Assembly (NCBI RefSeq): GCF_014202395.1
Contig: NZ_JACHGQ010000011.1
Coordinates: forward strand, 1 to 64,000
DNA from: Histophilus somni
GTDB lineage: Bacteria; Pseudomonadota; Gammaproteobacteria; Enterobacterales; Pasteurellaceae
Length of the DNA stretch: 64,000 bases
Reading direction: 5' to 3'
The notes beneath the pieces are model-generated. The model did no database searches. It saw only the letters and a list, made by a program, of their open reading frames with translations, and was not told the origin of the DNA. Position 1 is the stretch's first letter, and the number at the start of each line of letters is the position of its first letter. Positions 50,082 through 60,143 of this stretch are shown here, piece by piece. Position numbers and translations under genes: made by a program.

Positions 50082-50999
50082 CTAATCTCGTGATAAAAAG
50101 AGTGCCGCCGCACCTCGTACACCGCCGGAATCACCAAATTTTGCTTTTTTAATTAACGGTACTTTCGCTGTACGCATTAAATGCTGCGGTAATGCTTTAG
50201 GTAATGCTTCATATAAATAATCAAAGTTGGACAAGCCTCCTCCTAAGATAATCACATGCGGATCAAGTGCGGTAATAATATTGCCAATTGAAATCGCACA
50301 CAGCTCAATAAAAAGTTCAACAAATTTAACCGCACTTTCGTCTTTGTCATAAAAGCACCGAATAATTTCTTTAGCGGATAACGCCTTTCCTTGTAGATCA
50401 CGATACAACATTTCAAAACCACGACCGGATAAGTAAGTATCCAAGCATGCTTTATTGCCACAACCGCATTCATAAATAGGTGCTTTATCCCAACCTAACA
50501 ATTTCAAGGCGTGATAATTAAGTTGCAAATGCCCCAATTCGCCCGCCATACCGCTTTGCCCGGAATGGACTTTGCCGTTAAATACCAAACCGCCGCCAAA
50601 ACCGGTACCTAGAATCAAACCTAATACGACAGGATATTGCTGGTTATCTTTATCCCAAGCCTCTGACAAGGCAAAGCAATTTGCATCATTTTCCGCCCGC
50701 ACTTCTCTACCTAAACGCTCAGATAGATCTTTTAAAATAGGTTTATTGTCAGCAACACGAATATTTGTAATCTCTGCAATACCGGTTTCCTGATTAACAA
50801 ATCCGGGAACGCCGATGCCAACTGTACCTTTACAGGCAAATTTTTCATCGGCTTTTTGCACTAAATGGGTAATGACATTTAACCATTCATCATAACTGTC
50901 TTTGGGTGTATCCACTCTTTCGGAATAACGTTTCTCCAATTTTTCATTAAATACAGCAAGCTCAATTTTTGTGCCACCAATATCAAATCCGTAATACAT
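50082..50999 (-). CDS. nagK: N-acetylglucosamine kinase (ROK family)
   Basis: Phosphorylates GlcNAc released from murein or host glycans to GlcNAc-6-P. 305 residues from [13 protein letters not shown], with GGAGG just upstream (the longer frame to 51032 lacks support). ROK features: FDIGGTK phosphate loop, [13 protein letters not shown] near 105, [12 protein letters not shown] near 128, [12 protein letters not shown] and the zinc-binding [17 protein letters not shown] near 180-196, and [10 protein letters not shown] near 257. No DNA-binding domain, so it is a kinase, not a NagC-type regulator. Product feeds NagA/NagB at 37-39 kb. Confidence 0.9.
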   Translation of the reverse strand: MYYGFDIGGTKIELAVFNEKLEKRYSERVDTPKDSYDEWLNVITHLVQKADEKFACKGTVGIGVPGFVNQETGIAEITNIRVADNKPILKDLSERLGREVRAENDANCFALSEAWDKDNQQYPVVLGLILGTGFGGGLVFNGKVHSGQSGMAGELGHLQLNYHALKLLGWDKAPIYECGCGNKACLDTYLSGRGFEMLYRDLQGKALSAKEIIRCFYDKDESAVKFVELFIELCAISIGNIITALDPHVIILGGGLSNFDYLYEALPKALPQHLMRTAKVPLIKKAKFGDSGGVRGAAALFLSRD

Positions 51000-51034
51000 A
51001 AATCCTCCAAATATAACCAATACCAACCGCACTT

Positions 51035-51772
51035 TTATATCTTGTCAAAAACAAAAATATCTTTTCTTTGTAAATAAGCAAATATAATCAAATGCACAAA
51101 CCAAGCGATTAAAATAGAAGCCAATAGATCAATAGGATAATGCATACCTAAGCGTAATCGACTCACCAACATTAACACCGCCCACACAGTTACAACAGGT
51201 ACTAACAATTTAATTTTAGGGTTGCGATGACCAAGTAATTGTGCAAATCCAACAACTAATAGCAACCAAGTTGCCGCAAACATTGTATGTCCGGAAGGGA
51301 AAGAATAACCTGTTTCATTAGCATGATGTTCGATCAGCCAATCAGGTGCGGTCTGTTTTGTCTTTGTTTCTTGATAATATTGATACACCATTTTTTTCCG
51401 CTCATGGCGTTTTTGTGCATAAAAATCATCTGTACTCATGTCTGAATTCTGCACTATTTCTTGCACAAAAGGACGAGGTTCAGAAAACATTGTTTTTAAA
51501 CCGCTCTTAATGCCTTGAGTCAAAATAACTGAACATGCCATAATCACAATTGCCCATATTGCCTGTTTTTTATCCCGAATTGCAACGAAATAAAATAAAG
51601 CAAATGCAATACAAGTGATAATTGCATAAGGTGTGCTACCCGTTTCTGTTAAAAAATATAAAAAATAATCAAGCGAGGCAACTTCATTAGATTGCCAGTG
51701 CCAATCAATGAAGTAAGTAAAAATTGGTACAACGCAAAGTAATAAAGTATATAATGAAAAACGTTTTAACAT
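51035..51772 (-). CDS. pgpB: Phosphatidylglycerophosphatase B-type PAP2 phosphatase
   Basis: Membrane lipid phosphatase acting on PGP, undecaprenyl-PP and related lipids. 245 residues, about six membrane segments. PAP2 motifs: K-x6-RP in [10 protein letters not shown] near 94-104, [10 protein letters not shown] near 157-166, and [14 protein letters not shown] near 205-218 with the catalytic histidine. Same strand as nagK, 35 bp upstream of it. Divergent from ribA, as in Haemophilus. Confidence 0.9.
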   Translation of the reverse strand: MLKRFSLYTLLLCVVPIFTYFIDWHWQSNEVASLDYFLYFLTETGSTPYAIITCIAFALFYFVAIRDKKQAIWAIVIMACSVILTQGIKSGLKTMFSEPRPFVQEIVQNSDMSTDDFYAQKRHERKKMVYQYYQETKTKQTAPDWLIEHHANETGYSFPSGHTMFAATWLLLVVGFAQLLGHRNPKIKLLVPVVTVWAVLMLVSRLRLGMHYPIDLLASILIAWFVHLIIFAYLQRKDIFVFDKI

Positions 51773-51864
51773 CTTGATAACTCATAAAATGAACTTACAT
51801 AAGGCTCTTACATTTTAACATTATCAAGTTATAAAAAGCTAAAAATAAGTATAGGTATTTTATT

Positions 51865-52515
51865 ATGTCCAAAATTCAGTTAGTTGCTGAAGCTAAATTA
51901 CCCACCGAGTTCGGAATTTTCCGTATTGTCGGCTTTGAGTTTCCAGATACTCAAAAAGAACATGTTGCTCTTGTAATGGGCAATATTAATGATGATAAAC
52001 CTGTTCTTGCACGTATCCATTCAGAATGTTTAACCGGCGACGCTTTACATAGCTTAAAATGTGATTGCGGTTTCCAACTGGCGACCGCATTACGCCAAAT
52101 CAGCGAAGCAGGACGAGGAGTATTGATTTATCATCGTGAAGAAGGGCGTGGTATTGGACTAATTAATAAAATTCGAGCTTACGCTTTGCAAGATCAAGGA
52201 TTGGATACGATTGAGGCGAACCTTGCTTTAGGTTTTGCTGCTGATGAACGCAACTTTTCGGTTTGTGCCGACATTTTTGCATTACTGGGGGTGAAACAAG
52301 TACGTCTGCTCACAAATAATCCGAATAAAATTGAAACCATGAAAAAATCCGGTATCAATATTGTGGAGCGAGTGCCATTGAATGTAGGTGAAAACCGCTA
52401 TAACACAGAATATCTAGATACGAAAGCAAAAAAAATGGGACACTTTATTGTGCATAATAATGAACCACATTTAATCACTTGTCCGCATTGCCAAGAAGAA
52501 ATTCCGAAAAAATAA
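51865..52515 (+). CDS. ribA: GTP cyclohydrolase II
   Basis: First committed step of riboflavin synthesis. 216 residues; zinc ligands C55, C66 and C68 ([19 protein letters not shown]) and the REEGRGIGL catalytic motif near 91-99. Size is that of the stand-alone E. coli enzyme, without a RibB domain. Followed by a strong hairpin terminator. No FMN riboswitch was seen in the 92-bp leader. Confidence 0.96.
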   Translation: MSKIQLVAEAKLPTEFGIFRIVGFEFPDTQKEHVALVMGNINDDKPVLARIHSECLTGDALHSLKCDCGFQLATALRQISEAGRGVLIYHREEGRGIGLINKIRAYALQDQGLDTIEANLALGFAADERNFSVCADIFALLGVKQVRLLTNNPNKIETMKKSGINIVERVPLNVGENRYNTEYLDTKAKKMGHFIVHNNEPHLITCPHCQEEIPKK

Positions 52516-52520
52516 TTTTC

Positions 52521-52550
52521 ATAGGTTGGCATTCCCCAACCTATATTTTT
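52521..52550 (+). terminator. Hairpin terminator of ribA
   Basis: Perfect 9-bp stem ATAGGTTGG / CCAACCTAT (52521-52529 with 52536-52544), six-base loop, followed by ATTTTT. Confidence 0.88.
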
Positions 52551-52667
52551 AACTAAGTTGTCCAATAATTTATTTTTCTATTTAATCTTTCTCACTTAAT
52601 TCTGTGTTAAAATCCATTTTGCATTTTTAACCCGATACAACGGTTACGAACAAATATAGGTAAGATA

Positions 52668-55600
52668 ATGCTCCCTAGATTAAAAGATATTCCTCAACTT
52701 GATCCTTTAGTTTCTGCCTATTTGGAAAAATTAAAAACGCAACATTTTGAAGGTGATATAGCGACAAATTATGCAGAACGTTTAAGTTTAGCAACCGATA
52801 ACAGTGTTTATCAACAACTTCCACAAGCTATTTTATTTCCTAAAACAACAAACGATGTGGTATGCCTTACAAAGCTGGCTCAACAAAAAAATTTCCAATC
52901 TCTTACCTTTACGCCAAGAGGCGGCGGTACAGGAACCAATGGTCAAGCAATTAACCATAATATCATCGTTGATCTTTCTCGTTATATGACAAAGATCTTG
53001 GAACTCAATGTGGAGCAACGGTGGGTTCGTGTACAAGCCGGTGTTGTTAAAGATCAGCTCAATCAATTTTTAAAACCCTACGGGTTGTTTTTTTCACCGG
53101 AACTTTCTACCAGTAATCGAGCTACTATTGGCGGAATGATTAATACTGATGCTTCCGGACAAGGCTCTCTAAAATATGGTAAAACTTCAGATCATGTACT
53201 AGCGCTAAAATCTGTCTTAATGAATGGAGAAATTTTAGAAACAAGTGCGGTCAAATCTGATGAACTTTTACAAAATATTCAGCATTTATCATCAACAGGA
53301 CAAAAACTTCATCAAGAAATCTTTCAACGCTGTCAACAAAAACGCTCACAAATTCTCACTGATTTGCCTCAATTAAACCGTTTTTTAACCGGCTATGATT
53401 TAAAAAATGTATTTACCGAAGATCAAAGCGAATTTAATCTTAGTCGTATTTTAACCGGATCTGAAGGTTCATTAGCTTTTATTTGCGAAGCGGTTTTAGA
53501 CTTAAAACCTATTCCTCAATACCGCACTTTAATCAACATCAAATATAGCTCTTTCGATGCAGCATTACGCAATGCACCTTTCATGCTGGCGGTTGAAGCA
53601 TTATCCGTTGAAACCATTGATAGCAAAGTACTGAATCTAGCCAAACAAGATATTATTTGGCATTCTGTACATGAATTACTTACGGAAGAAAAAGAAAACC
53701 CAATTTTAGGTTTAAATATCGTTGAATATGCAGGAAACGACCTCACCTTAATTCAAAAACAAGTATCTCACTTATGCCAACTGTTAGACGATAAAATAGC
53801 TCAACAACAAGATAACATTATCGGTTATCAAGTTTGCTCAGATCTTCCTTCCATCGAACGAATTTATGCTATGCGAAAAAAAGCGGTGGGCTTATTAGGT
53901 AATAGCAAAGGCAATAAAAAACCTATTCCTTTTGTGGAAGACAGTTGCGTACCGCCTGAAAATCTAGCCAACTATATTAGTGAGTTTCGTCAATTATTAG
54001 ATAAACATCACCTAGATTACGGTATGTTTGGACATGTCGATGCAGGTGTTCTACATGTACGCCCCGCTTTAGATTTATGTAATAAAGAACAAGTTTTGCT
54101 ATTCAAAACTATTTCTGATCAAGTAGCAGATTTAACAAAAAAATATGGTGGCTTAATTTGGGGAGAACATGGAAAAGGAATGCGTTCACAATACGGTGAA
54201 AAATTCTTTACTCCGGAATTATGGCAAGAATTACGCTACATTAAATTTTTATTCGATCCGAATAATCGTTTAAATCCGGGTAAAATTTGTACCGCACTTT
54301 ATTCTGAACAAGAACTCTACTCCATTTTGTCGCCAATGCGAGCAGATCAAGATCGTCAAATTCCCATTCAAATGCGAGAGGAATTTTCCGGTGCGATGAA
54401 TTGTAATGGTAACGGATTATGCTTTAACTTTGATGTTCACAGTGCCATGTGTCCGTCTATGAAAGTCAGCAAAAACCGGCTATTTTCGCCCAAAGGGCGT
54501 GCAGCAATAATTCGTGAATGGTTGCGTTTGATGGCAAATGAAAATATCTCGCCTGAACAGCTGAATTTTCGTAAAGTCGAAGTGAAATTAACAGATCTTG
54601 TCAAAAAAATTCGCAATACGGTTGCCCAAAAACAAGGGGAATACGATTTTTCTCACGAAGTTAAAGAGGCTATGAATACTTGTTTAGCCTGTAAGGCTTG
54701 TGCTACGCAATGTCCAATTAAAATTGATGTGCCCAGCTTTCGTGCCAAGTTTTTCTATTTTTACCATAACCGCTATTTACGCCCATTGAAAGATTATGTG
54801 GTTGCAAATGTAGAAATGATGGCACCTTTAATGGCAAAAGCACCGAAATTTTTCAACTTTTTTACAACGGCTAAACTCACTCAATCTTTGGCTGAAAATC
54901 TGCTAGGGATGACTGATTTACCCTCATTGTCTGTTCCCTCTTTGCAACAACAGTTAGTTGAAATAAATTATCAAGGTTATTCATTGGAGCAACTGGAAAA
55001 TCTAAGTGCGGTAGAAAAACAAAATATTTTATTGATTGTTCAAGATCCGTTTACCTCTTTTTACGATGCAAAAGTCGTCGCTGATTTTGTAGCACTCTGT
55101 CAAAAATTAGGTTACAAAGCGATTGTTCTTCCTTTTAAACCTAATGGTAAAGCAATGCATATAAAAGGATTCCTAGCACGTTTTGCCAAAACTGCAAAAA
55201 ATCAAGCGGACTTCCTCAATAAGATAAGTAAACTCGGTTTATCTCTGGTCGGTGTTGATCCTGCCATTGTTCTTTCTTATCGTGATGAATATAAAGAAAT
55301 TCTCGGTGATGAAAGAGGAGATTTTAATGTTATCACTGCTCATGAGTGGTTGAAACAAGAATTAAGTTCAGGGAAACTTGAGCATAAACTTACACAAATT
55401 ATGCAAAAAAATAACTGCACTTTTAATAAAGAAAGTCAACAAAAATGGTATTTATTTCCACATTGTACGGAAAGTACTACACTACCGAACAGTGCAAAAG
55501 AATGGCAGCAAATTTTTTCAGCTTTTGGACAAGAATTACAAACAAAAAATGTTGGTTGTTGCGGTATGGCGGGAACGTTTGGGCATGAAATTCAGCACCT

Positions 55601-55763
55601 AGAGATGTCAAAAGAAATTTACCATTTATCCTGGGCTAAAAAATTACAAGGAAAAAATCCTGATTATTGTTTAGCTACGGGGTATTCTTGTCGCAGTCAA
55701 GTTAAACGTATGCTCCATTGGCAACCTAAGCATCCTATTCAAGCCCTATTATCAATTATTTAA
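52668..55763 (+). CDS. ydiJ: YdiJ-like FAD/Fe-S D-2-hydroxyacid dehydrogenase
   Basis: Large flavoprotein of 1031 residues. N-terminal FAD-binding PCMH domain (TPRGGGTGTNGQAI near 82-95, TIGGMINTDASGQGSLKYG near 158-176), FAD-oxidase C-terminal domain with GHVDAGVLHVRPALDL near 460 and NPGKIC near 537, then 4Fe-4S ligands CNGNGLC and CLACKACATQCP near 675-690, and a CCG-type segment (VGCCGMAGTFGHE near 963). YdiJ in E. coli oxidises D-2-hydroxyglutarate; that substrate is inferred here. Starts a run of four genes ending in hemH; the thioesterase gene follows after 16 bp. Confidence 0.9.
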   Translation: MLPRLKDIPQLDPLVSAYLEKLKTQHFEGDIATNYAERLSLATDNSVYQQLPQAILFPKTTNDVVCLTKLAQQKNFQSLTFTPRGGGTGTNGQAINHNIIVDLSRYMTKILELNVEQRWVRVQAGVVKDQLNQFLKPYGLFFSPELSTSNRATIGGMINTDASGQGSLKYGKTSDHVLALKSVLMNGEILETSAVKSDELLQNIQHLSSTGQKLHQEIFQRCQQKRSQILTDLPQLNRFLTGYDLKNVFTEDQSEFNLSRILTGSEGSLAFICEAVLDLKPIPQYRTLINIKYSSFDAALRNAPFMLAVEALSVETIDSKVLNLAKQDIIWHSVHELLTEEKENPILGLNIVEYAGNDLTLIQKQVSHLCQLLDDKIAQQQDNIIGYQVCSDLPSIERIYAMRKKAVGLLGNSKGNKKPIPFVEDSCVPPENLANYISEFRQLLDKHHLDYGMFGHVDAGVLHVRPALDLCNKEQVLLFKTISDQVADLTKKYGGLIWGEHGKGMRSQYGEKFFTPELWQELRYIKFLFDPNNRLNPGKICTALYSEQELYSILSPMRADQDRQIPIQMREEFSGAMNCNGNGLCFNFDVHSAMCPSMKVSKNRLFSPKGRAAIIREWLRLMANENISPEQLNFRKVEVKLTDLVKKIRNTVAQKQGEYDFSHEVKEAMNTCLACKACATQCPIKIDVPSFRAKFFYFYHNRYLRPLKDYVVANVEMMAPLMAKAPKFFNFFTTAKLTQSLAENLLGMTDLPSLSVPSLQQQLVEINYQGYSLEQLENLSAVEKQNILLIVQDPFTSFYDAKVVADFVALCQKLGYKAIVLPFKPNGKAMHIKGFLARFAKTAKNQADFLNKISKLGLSLVGVDPAIVLSYRDEYKEILGDERGDFNVITAHEWLKQELSSGKLEHKLTQIMQKNNCTFNKESQQKWYLFPHCTESTTLPNSAKEWQQIFSAFGQELQTKNVGCCGMAGTFGHEIQHLEMSKEIYHLSWAKKLQGKNPDYCLATGYSCRSQVKRMLHWQPKHPIQALLSII

Positions 55764-55779
55764 ATAGAAAGAACTTGTT

Positions 55780-56202
55780 ATGAAAATTTGGAAAAAAAAC
55801 TACACATTAGACCAGCTTAACCAATTAACCGCCAATTGTGCCGTTGCACATTTAGGTATAGAATTCACTGCTCAAGGTGATGATTGGCTTGAAGCAACTC
55901 TCCCCATAGATCATAGAACAACTCAACCTATGGGATATTTACACGGCGGTATATCCTGTGCATTAGCCGAAACAGTAGGGTCAGCGGCAGGTTTTTGTTG
56001 TGTTGATGAAAATCAAGCGGTACTTGGTGCAGAAATCAATGCAAGCCATTTACGCCCTGCTACAAGAGGAAAAGTTACGGCGAGAGCAACACCAATTCGG
56101 ATAGGAAAAAATATTCACGTTTGGCAAATCAATCTTTACGATGAAGAACGGAAAATTTGTTGTAGCTCAAGACTAACATTAAGTGTGATAGCAATTAATT
56201 AA
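55780..56202 (+). CDS. Hotdog-fold acyl-CoA thioesterase (YdiI/MenI type)
   Basis: 140 residues, PaaI/YdiI family. The HGGISCALAETVGSAAG block near 52-68 contains the catalytic Glu, and GAEINASHLRPATRG near 88-102 is conserved. E. coli YdiI hydrolyses DHNA-CoA in menaquinone synthesis; whether this protein does so or acts on other acyl-CoAs cannot be told. Directly follows ydiJ, as in H. influenzae and E. coli, where ydiI and ydiJ are neighbours. Confidence 0.88.
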   Translation: MKIWKKNYTLDQLNQLTANCAVAHLGIEFTAQGDDWLEATLPIDHRTTQPMGYLHGGISCALAETVGSAAGFCCVDENQAVLGAEINASHLRPATRGKVTARATPIRIGKNIHVWQINLYDEERKICCSSRLTLSVIAIN

Positions 56203-56296
56203 CAATTAAATAACGTTGCTCGTTGGCTATTAACACCAATCCACAACGCATGATTTACCATTGACATCACAAGATAATAATTTAGGAAGTTATATA

Positions 56297-56812
56297 GTGA
56301 AAAAAGACAATAAAATACTCGGCGTAGTGCTAGGCATAGGGCTTATTTTAGTGGGGATATTTATATTAAACAGTCCCTTATTGACTTTATTGACAATTAT
56401 TTCGTACCTTGCATGGGCAGTTTTGCTCAGGGGGTTATTTTCCCTCTTTAAATGTTATAAATCACATAAAAATACCCAACCATTTGATAAAACAGAATTA
56501 GCCGCTGGCATCGTCTTAATGATTCTTGGCGTGATATTCTTAACCAACCCTTCATTTACCAATACACTTGTATTTTATTTAGTCGCCTTTTGGTTTATAT
56601 TTGAGGGGATTGTCGGTATATATTATGCCGCCAAACAAAAAGATGCAGCAAAATGGGTAGGCATTGTGCTGGGGATTTTTCTCGTATTTTTTGGCTTATC
56701 CATTTCAGTAGAACCTCTCAGAGCTATATTGGCACTCAATCTATTGTTGGGATTGGCAGTAGTAACCAACGGGATTCAACTCCTAACCGTTCAACTGATG
56801 AAAGAGAAATAG
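56297..56812 (+). CDS. HdeD/DUF308-family membrane protein
   Basis: Small inner-membrane protein, 171 residues from GTG 56297. AGGAAG lies seven bases before that GTG, better than the TTG 36 bases further up. Six short hydrophobic segments with the DUF308 pattern ([52 protein letters not shown]). HdeD in E. coli is linked to acid resistance; the role here is unknown. Eleven bases before hemH. Confidence 0.78.
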   Translation: MKKDNKILGVVLGIGLILVGIFILNSPLLTLLTIISYLAWAVLLRGLFSLFKCYKSHKNTQPFDKTELAAGIVLMILGVIFLTNPSFTNTLVFYLVAFWFIFEGIVGIYYAAKQKDAAKWVGIVLGIFLVFFGLSISVEPLRAILALNLLLGLAVVTNGIQLLTVQLMKEK

Positions 56813-56823
56813 AGGGCCACCGA

Positions 56824-57783
56824 ATGAAAAAAATCGGTATTATTCTTGCCAATTTAGGTACACCCGATGAACCTACTCCTAAAGCATTATCTCGCTATTT
56901 ATGGCAATTTTTGACTGATCCACGTGTAGTGGATCTACCTAAATGGCGTTGGTATCCGTTACTTAAAAGCATTATTTTGCCTCGCCGATCAGCTCGGGTC
57001 GCCAAAATATATCAAACCGTTTGGACAGATAAAGGTTCTCCTTTACTTGTCATTTCCAATCAGCAAAAGCAAGCGTTACAATCCCACTTCGATGAACACC
57101 GTATTAATGCAACAGTAGAAATTGCAATGACGTATGGAAACCCGTCAATGGAAAGTGCGGTTGAAAAACTATTGAAAAAGCACGTGAATGAAATCATCTT
57201 GTTACCCCTTTTCCCACAATATAGCAGTACAACTACCGGTGCTGTCTTTGATGCTTTTGCACAGGCATTAAAAAAACAACGCAACATTGTGCCTTTTCAG
57301 TTTATTCATTCATACCATTTACATGAAGATTATATCGAGGCACTGGTAAATAGTATTAACACTAAACACAAACCGGATGAATACTTAATTTTTTCTTTTC
57401 ATGGCATACCGTTACGCTATGAAAATGAAGGAGATTATTATCGTAAACATTGTCATGAAACAGTTTTAGCTGTAGTAGAACGTTTAGGCTTGCGTGAAAA
57501 TCAGTGGCAAATGACGTTCCAATCAAGATTCGGAAAAGAAGAATGGTTGCAACCTTATACGGATAAAGTGTTGGAAAATATTTATCAACGAAATATACAA
57601 AAAGTTGCCGTGGTTTGTCCCGGATTTTCCGCAGATTGTTTAGAAACAATCGAAGAAATTAATGAAGAAAATCGAAGAATTTTTCTCTCTCATGGGGGAG
57701 CGTCTTTTCAATATATTCCCGCACTTAATGCAGAAATGCAACATATTGAAATGATGTATAAATTAATCTCAAGTAGATTATAA
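56824..57783 (+). CDS. hemH: Ferrochelatase
   Basis: Inserts iron into protoporphyrin IX, the last step of haem synthesis. 319 residues from [17 protein letters not shown], the usual length. Catalytic His in [13 protein letters not shown] near 187-199; the conserved glutamate lies in [14 protein letters not shown] near 262. A longer in-frame reading from 56653 overlaps the upstream gene and is rejected. Presence of hemH lets the organism make haem from porphyrin. Confidence 0.95.
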   Translation: MKKIGIILANLGTPDEPTPKALSRYLWQFLTDPRVVDLPKWRWYPLLKSIILPRRSARVAKIYQTVWTDKGSPLLVISNQQKQALQSHFDEHRINATVEIAMTYGNPSMESAVEKLLKKHVNEIILLPLFPQYSSTTTGAVFDAFAQALKKQRNIVPFQFIHSYHLHEDYIEALVNSINTKHKPDEYLIFSFHGIPLRYENEGDYYRKHCHETVLAVVERLGLRENQWQMTFQSRFGKEEWLQPYTDKVLENIYQRNIQKVAVVCPGFSADCLETIEEINEENRRIFLSHGGASFQYIPALNAEMQHIEMMYKLISSRL

Positions 57784-57925
57784 AATCAACTGGTAAAATA
57801 GAGCTGTAAAATACTCTATTTACATCTAAAAACATTAATCTTAAAATGCCCCGTCATCGCATACCACTGTCAGTTAAATTTGCTGATTTATCTTTCTAAC
57901 TCTCAACGAATTAAAGGAAATTGAG

Positions 57926-58972
57926 ATGAAAAAATTGACTAAAATGACTTTAGCTAATCTGATTTTACTCGGAGCGATTCAAACAGCGAATGCCAGTGAT
58001 AATACTGTGTATCTTTATACATGGAGTGAATATGTCCCTGAAGGATTATTAGAAAACTTTACTAAGGAAACAGGCATTAAAGTTATTGCATCCAGTTTAG
58101 AATCCAATGAAACAATGTATGCCAAGCTAAAAACGTTGGGGAAAAACAGTGGATATGATGTTATTGCACCGACCAGCTATTTTGTGTCTAAAATGGCAAG
58201 AGAAGGTATGTTAAAGGAATTAGATCACAGTAAACTTCCTGTAATACAGGAACTTGATCCTAATATGTTAGATAGACCTTTTGACAAAGGTAATAAATAC
58301 TCTCTTCCACAACTATTCGGTGCAACCGGTATTGGATACAACGCTGACAATCAAAATCCGGAACACCTTCAATCTTGGGGTGATTTATGGAACCCTGAAT
58401 TTGCAAATAAACTGCAAATGCTGGATGACCCAAGAGAACTATTTAATATTGCATTACTAAAAATGGGGGAAAATCCAAATACCCAAGATCCAAAGGTAAT
58501 AGAAAAAGCCTATCAAGAATTATTAAAGCTACGTCCTAATATTTTAGTTTTTAACTCTGATAATCCCGCAAATACCTTTATTACCGGTGAAACAGATGTC
58601 GGCTTGATTTGGAACGGATCTATTCGTGTCGCACAAAATGCAGGCGTACCGATTAAAATTGTTTATCCAAAAGAAGGAACCATGTTGTGGATTGATAATT
58701 TAGCCATTCCAGCAACAGCTAAAAATGTTGAATCGGCATACAAACTCATCAATTACCTGTTAAGTGCGGATGTTTCCGAAAAATTAACGCTCGAAATAGG
58801 CTATCCTACTTCAAATCTCAACGCTCTCGAACGCTTGCCAAAAGAATTAACCGAAAATAAAGGTATCTTCTTACCGCAAGAAGTGCTTGATCGAAGTCAA
58901 TGGCAAGTAGATGTAGGAGAGGCGGCTGAACTTTATGAAACTTATTATCAAAAATTAAAAAATATGCAATAA
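57926..58972 (+). CDS. potD: Spermidine/putrescine-binding periplasmic protein PotD
   Basis: Solute-binding protein, 348 residues, signal peptide cleaved near NASDN (residue ~23). PotD features: VYLYTWSEYVPEGLLENF near 28-45, SNETMYAKLKT near 65, TSYFVSKMAREGMLKELD near 86-103, and the acidic ligand pocket with DNLAIP near 250. AAAGGAAAT precedes the ATG. No potABC genes are nearby, and a terminator follows, so it acts as an orphan binding protein with permease genes elsewhere. Confidence 0.93.
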   Translation: MKKLTKMTLANLILLGAIQTANASDNTVYLYTWSEYVPEGLLENFTKETGIKVIASSLESNETMYAKLKTLGKNSGYDVIAPTSYFVSKMAREGMLKELDHSKLPVIQELDPNMLDRPFDKGNKYSLPQLFGATGIGYNADNQNPEHLQSWGDLWNPEFANKLQMLDDPRELFNIALLKMGENPNTQDPKVIEKAYQELLKLRPNILVFNSDNPANTFITGETDVGLIWNGSIRVAQNAGVPIKIVYPKEGTMLWIDNLAIPATAKNVESAYKLINYLLSADVSEKLTLEIGYPTSNLNALERLPKELTENKGIFLPQEVLDRSQWQVDVGEAAELYETYYQKLKNMQ

Positions 58973-59000
58973 ATACTTCCCCGAAAAGAACTCATGAATG

Positions 59001-59027
59001 ATCCCCGTAAACTGCGGGGATTTTATT
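59001..59027 (+). terminator. Hairpin terminator of potD
   Basis: ATCCCCG / CGGGGAT (59001-59007 with 59015-59021), seven-base loop, followed by TTTATTT. Confidence 0.88.
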
Positions 59028-59077
59028 TATCAGATAAACTATTTTTAAATATTTTTACTCACCAACTTAAATGAAGT

Positions 59078-60124
59078 TTAATTCGCTTTATATTCTTCAA
59101 TCACAACAGGTAAAGTCAAGGTTTTATCTAAACGCTGTATGACCATATTTATTGTGGTATTAGGTTTAGTATTACTAATCGCTTCCATCATTTGAGCAGG
59201 AGAAACAGCATCAATACCATCAAAACTAACAATCACATCACCAGGCTGAATACCGGCTTTATGTGCAGGGCTACCTTGTAATATTGATGTAATTAAAATT
59301 CCTTTATCTCTTAAACCCTTTCCATTGCTAAATAGAATATCACTTTGCACCCCTAAGTAACCACGAATAACTCGACCATCACGAATGATTTTTTGCATAA
59401 CATCATTAGCTAATTCAATAGGAATGGCAAAATTTAATCCTTCCGCAATTTCGTTGGCATTCTTACCAATACTTAACGTACTTATACCAATCAATTCACC
59501 AGCAGAATTAATGAGTGCCCCACCGGAATTACCACGATTAAGAGAGGCATCCGTTTGAATAAAATTTTGTCGTCCAATGAAATCGCCAACAGCATTACGA
59601 CCCAATGCACTAATAATACCTTGCGACACACTTTGACCTAGGTTATAGGGATTCCCAATAGATAAAACGACATCACCGACATGAGCTTGACGTTTTGGAT
59701 TTTGTGGAATGGTTGCCAGATTATCTGCATGAATTTTTAAAACCGCTAAATCTGTCAAGCGATCCGACCCCACTAACTTCGCTTCAAAAATACGTCCATT
59801 TTGTAATGCCACCACAATTTGATCCGCATTTTGAACAACATGCTCATTAGTCAATATATAACCATCTTTTGACATAATAACGCCGGATCCCAAGTTATTA
59901 ATTTGTGGCTGGTAATTATTGGTTGTAAATGCAAAAGCTTGATTATAAACATTAACTACCGCCGGTGAAGCAATACGTACAGCATCTTTATAAGAAAGAA
60001 TATCTTTTTGTATAAAAAAAATATTTGTCAAATACCCATTTCCCTTGAAAACAAGCAATATAAGTAACACCAATGCTGCGGCAGCTAACCCAGTGATTAT
60101 TGATTGAATTAATTTTTTTATCAT
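59078..60124 (-). CDS. degS: Periplasmic stress-sensing protease DegS
   Basis: Membrane-anchored serine protease that starts RseA cleavage in the sigma-E envelope response. 348 residues: one N-terminal membrane anchor ~10-27, trypsin-like domain with catalytic H95 (TNEHVV), D125 (LTDLAVL) and S200 (GNSGGAL), then a single PDZ domain ~250-340. One PDZ and a membrane anchor point to DegS rather than DegP. Nineteen bases after ribD, so probably in the nrdR-ribD-degS unit. Confidence 0.92.
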   Translation of the reverse strand: MIKKLIQSIITGLAAAALVLLILLVFKGNGYLTNIFFIQKDILSYKDAVRIASPAVVNVYNQAFAFTTNNYQPQINNLGSGVIMSKDGYILTNEHVVQNADQIVVALQNGRIFEAKLVGSDRLTDLAVLKIHADNLATIPQNPKRQAHVGDVVLSIGNPYNLGQSVSQGIISALGRNAVGDFIGRQNFIQTDASLNRGNSGGALINSAGELIGISTLSIGKNANEIAEGLNFAIPIELANDVMQKIIRDGRVIRGYLGVQSDILFSNGKGLRDKGILITSILQGSPAHKAGIQPGDVIVSFDGIDAVSPAQMMEAISNTKPNTTINMVIQRLDKTLTLPVVIEEYKAN

Positions 60125-60143
60125 TATGTGATTGCCCTCAGTA

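Noticed and set aside
50082..50999. ROK protein as a NagC/Mlc repressor
   Set aside because: The protein starts directly with the ATP-binding DIGGTK motif and has no helix-turn-helix, so it is a kinase.
51773..51864. FMN riboswitch upstream of ribA (also checked before nrdR-ribD)
   Set aside because: None of the conserved RFN blocks is present in either leader.
56653..56823. N-terminal extension of hemH
   Set aside because: It overlaps the HdeD-like gene in another frame, and ferrochelatases begin close to [14 protein letters not shown].
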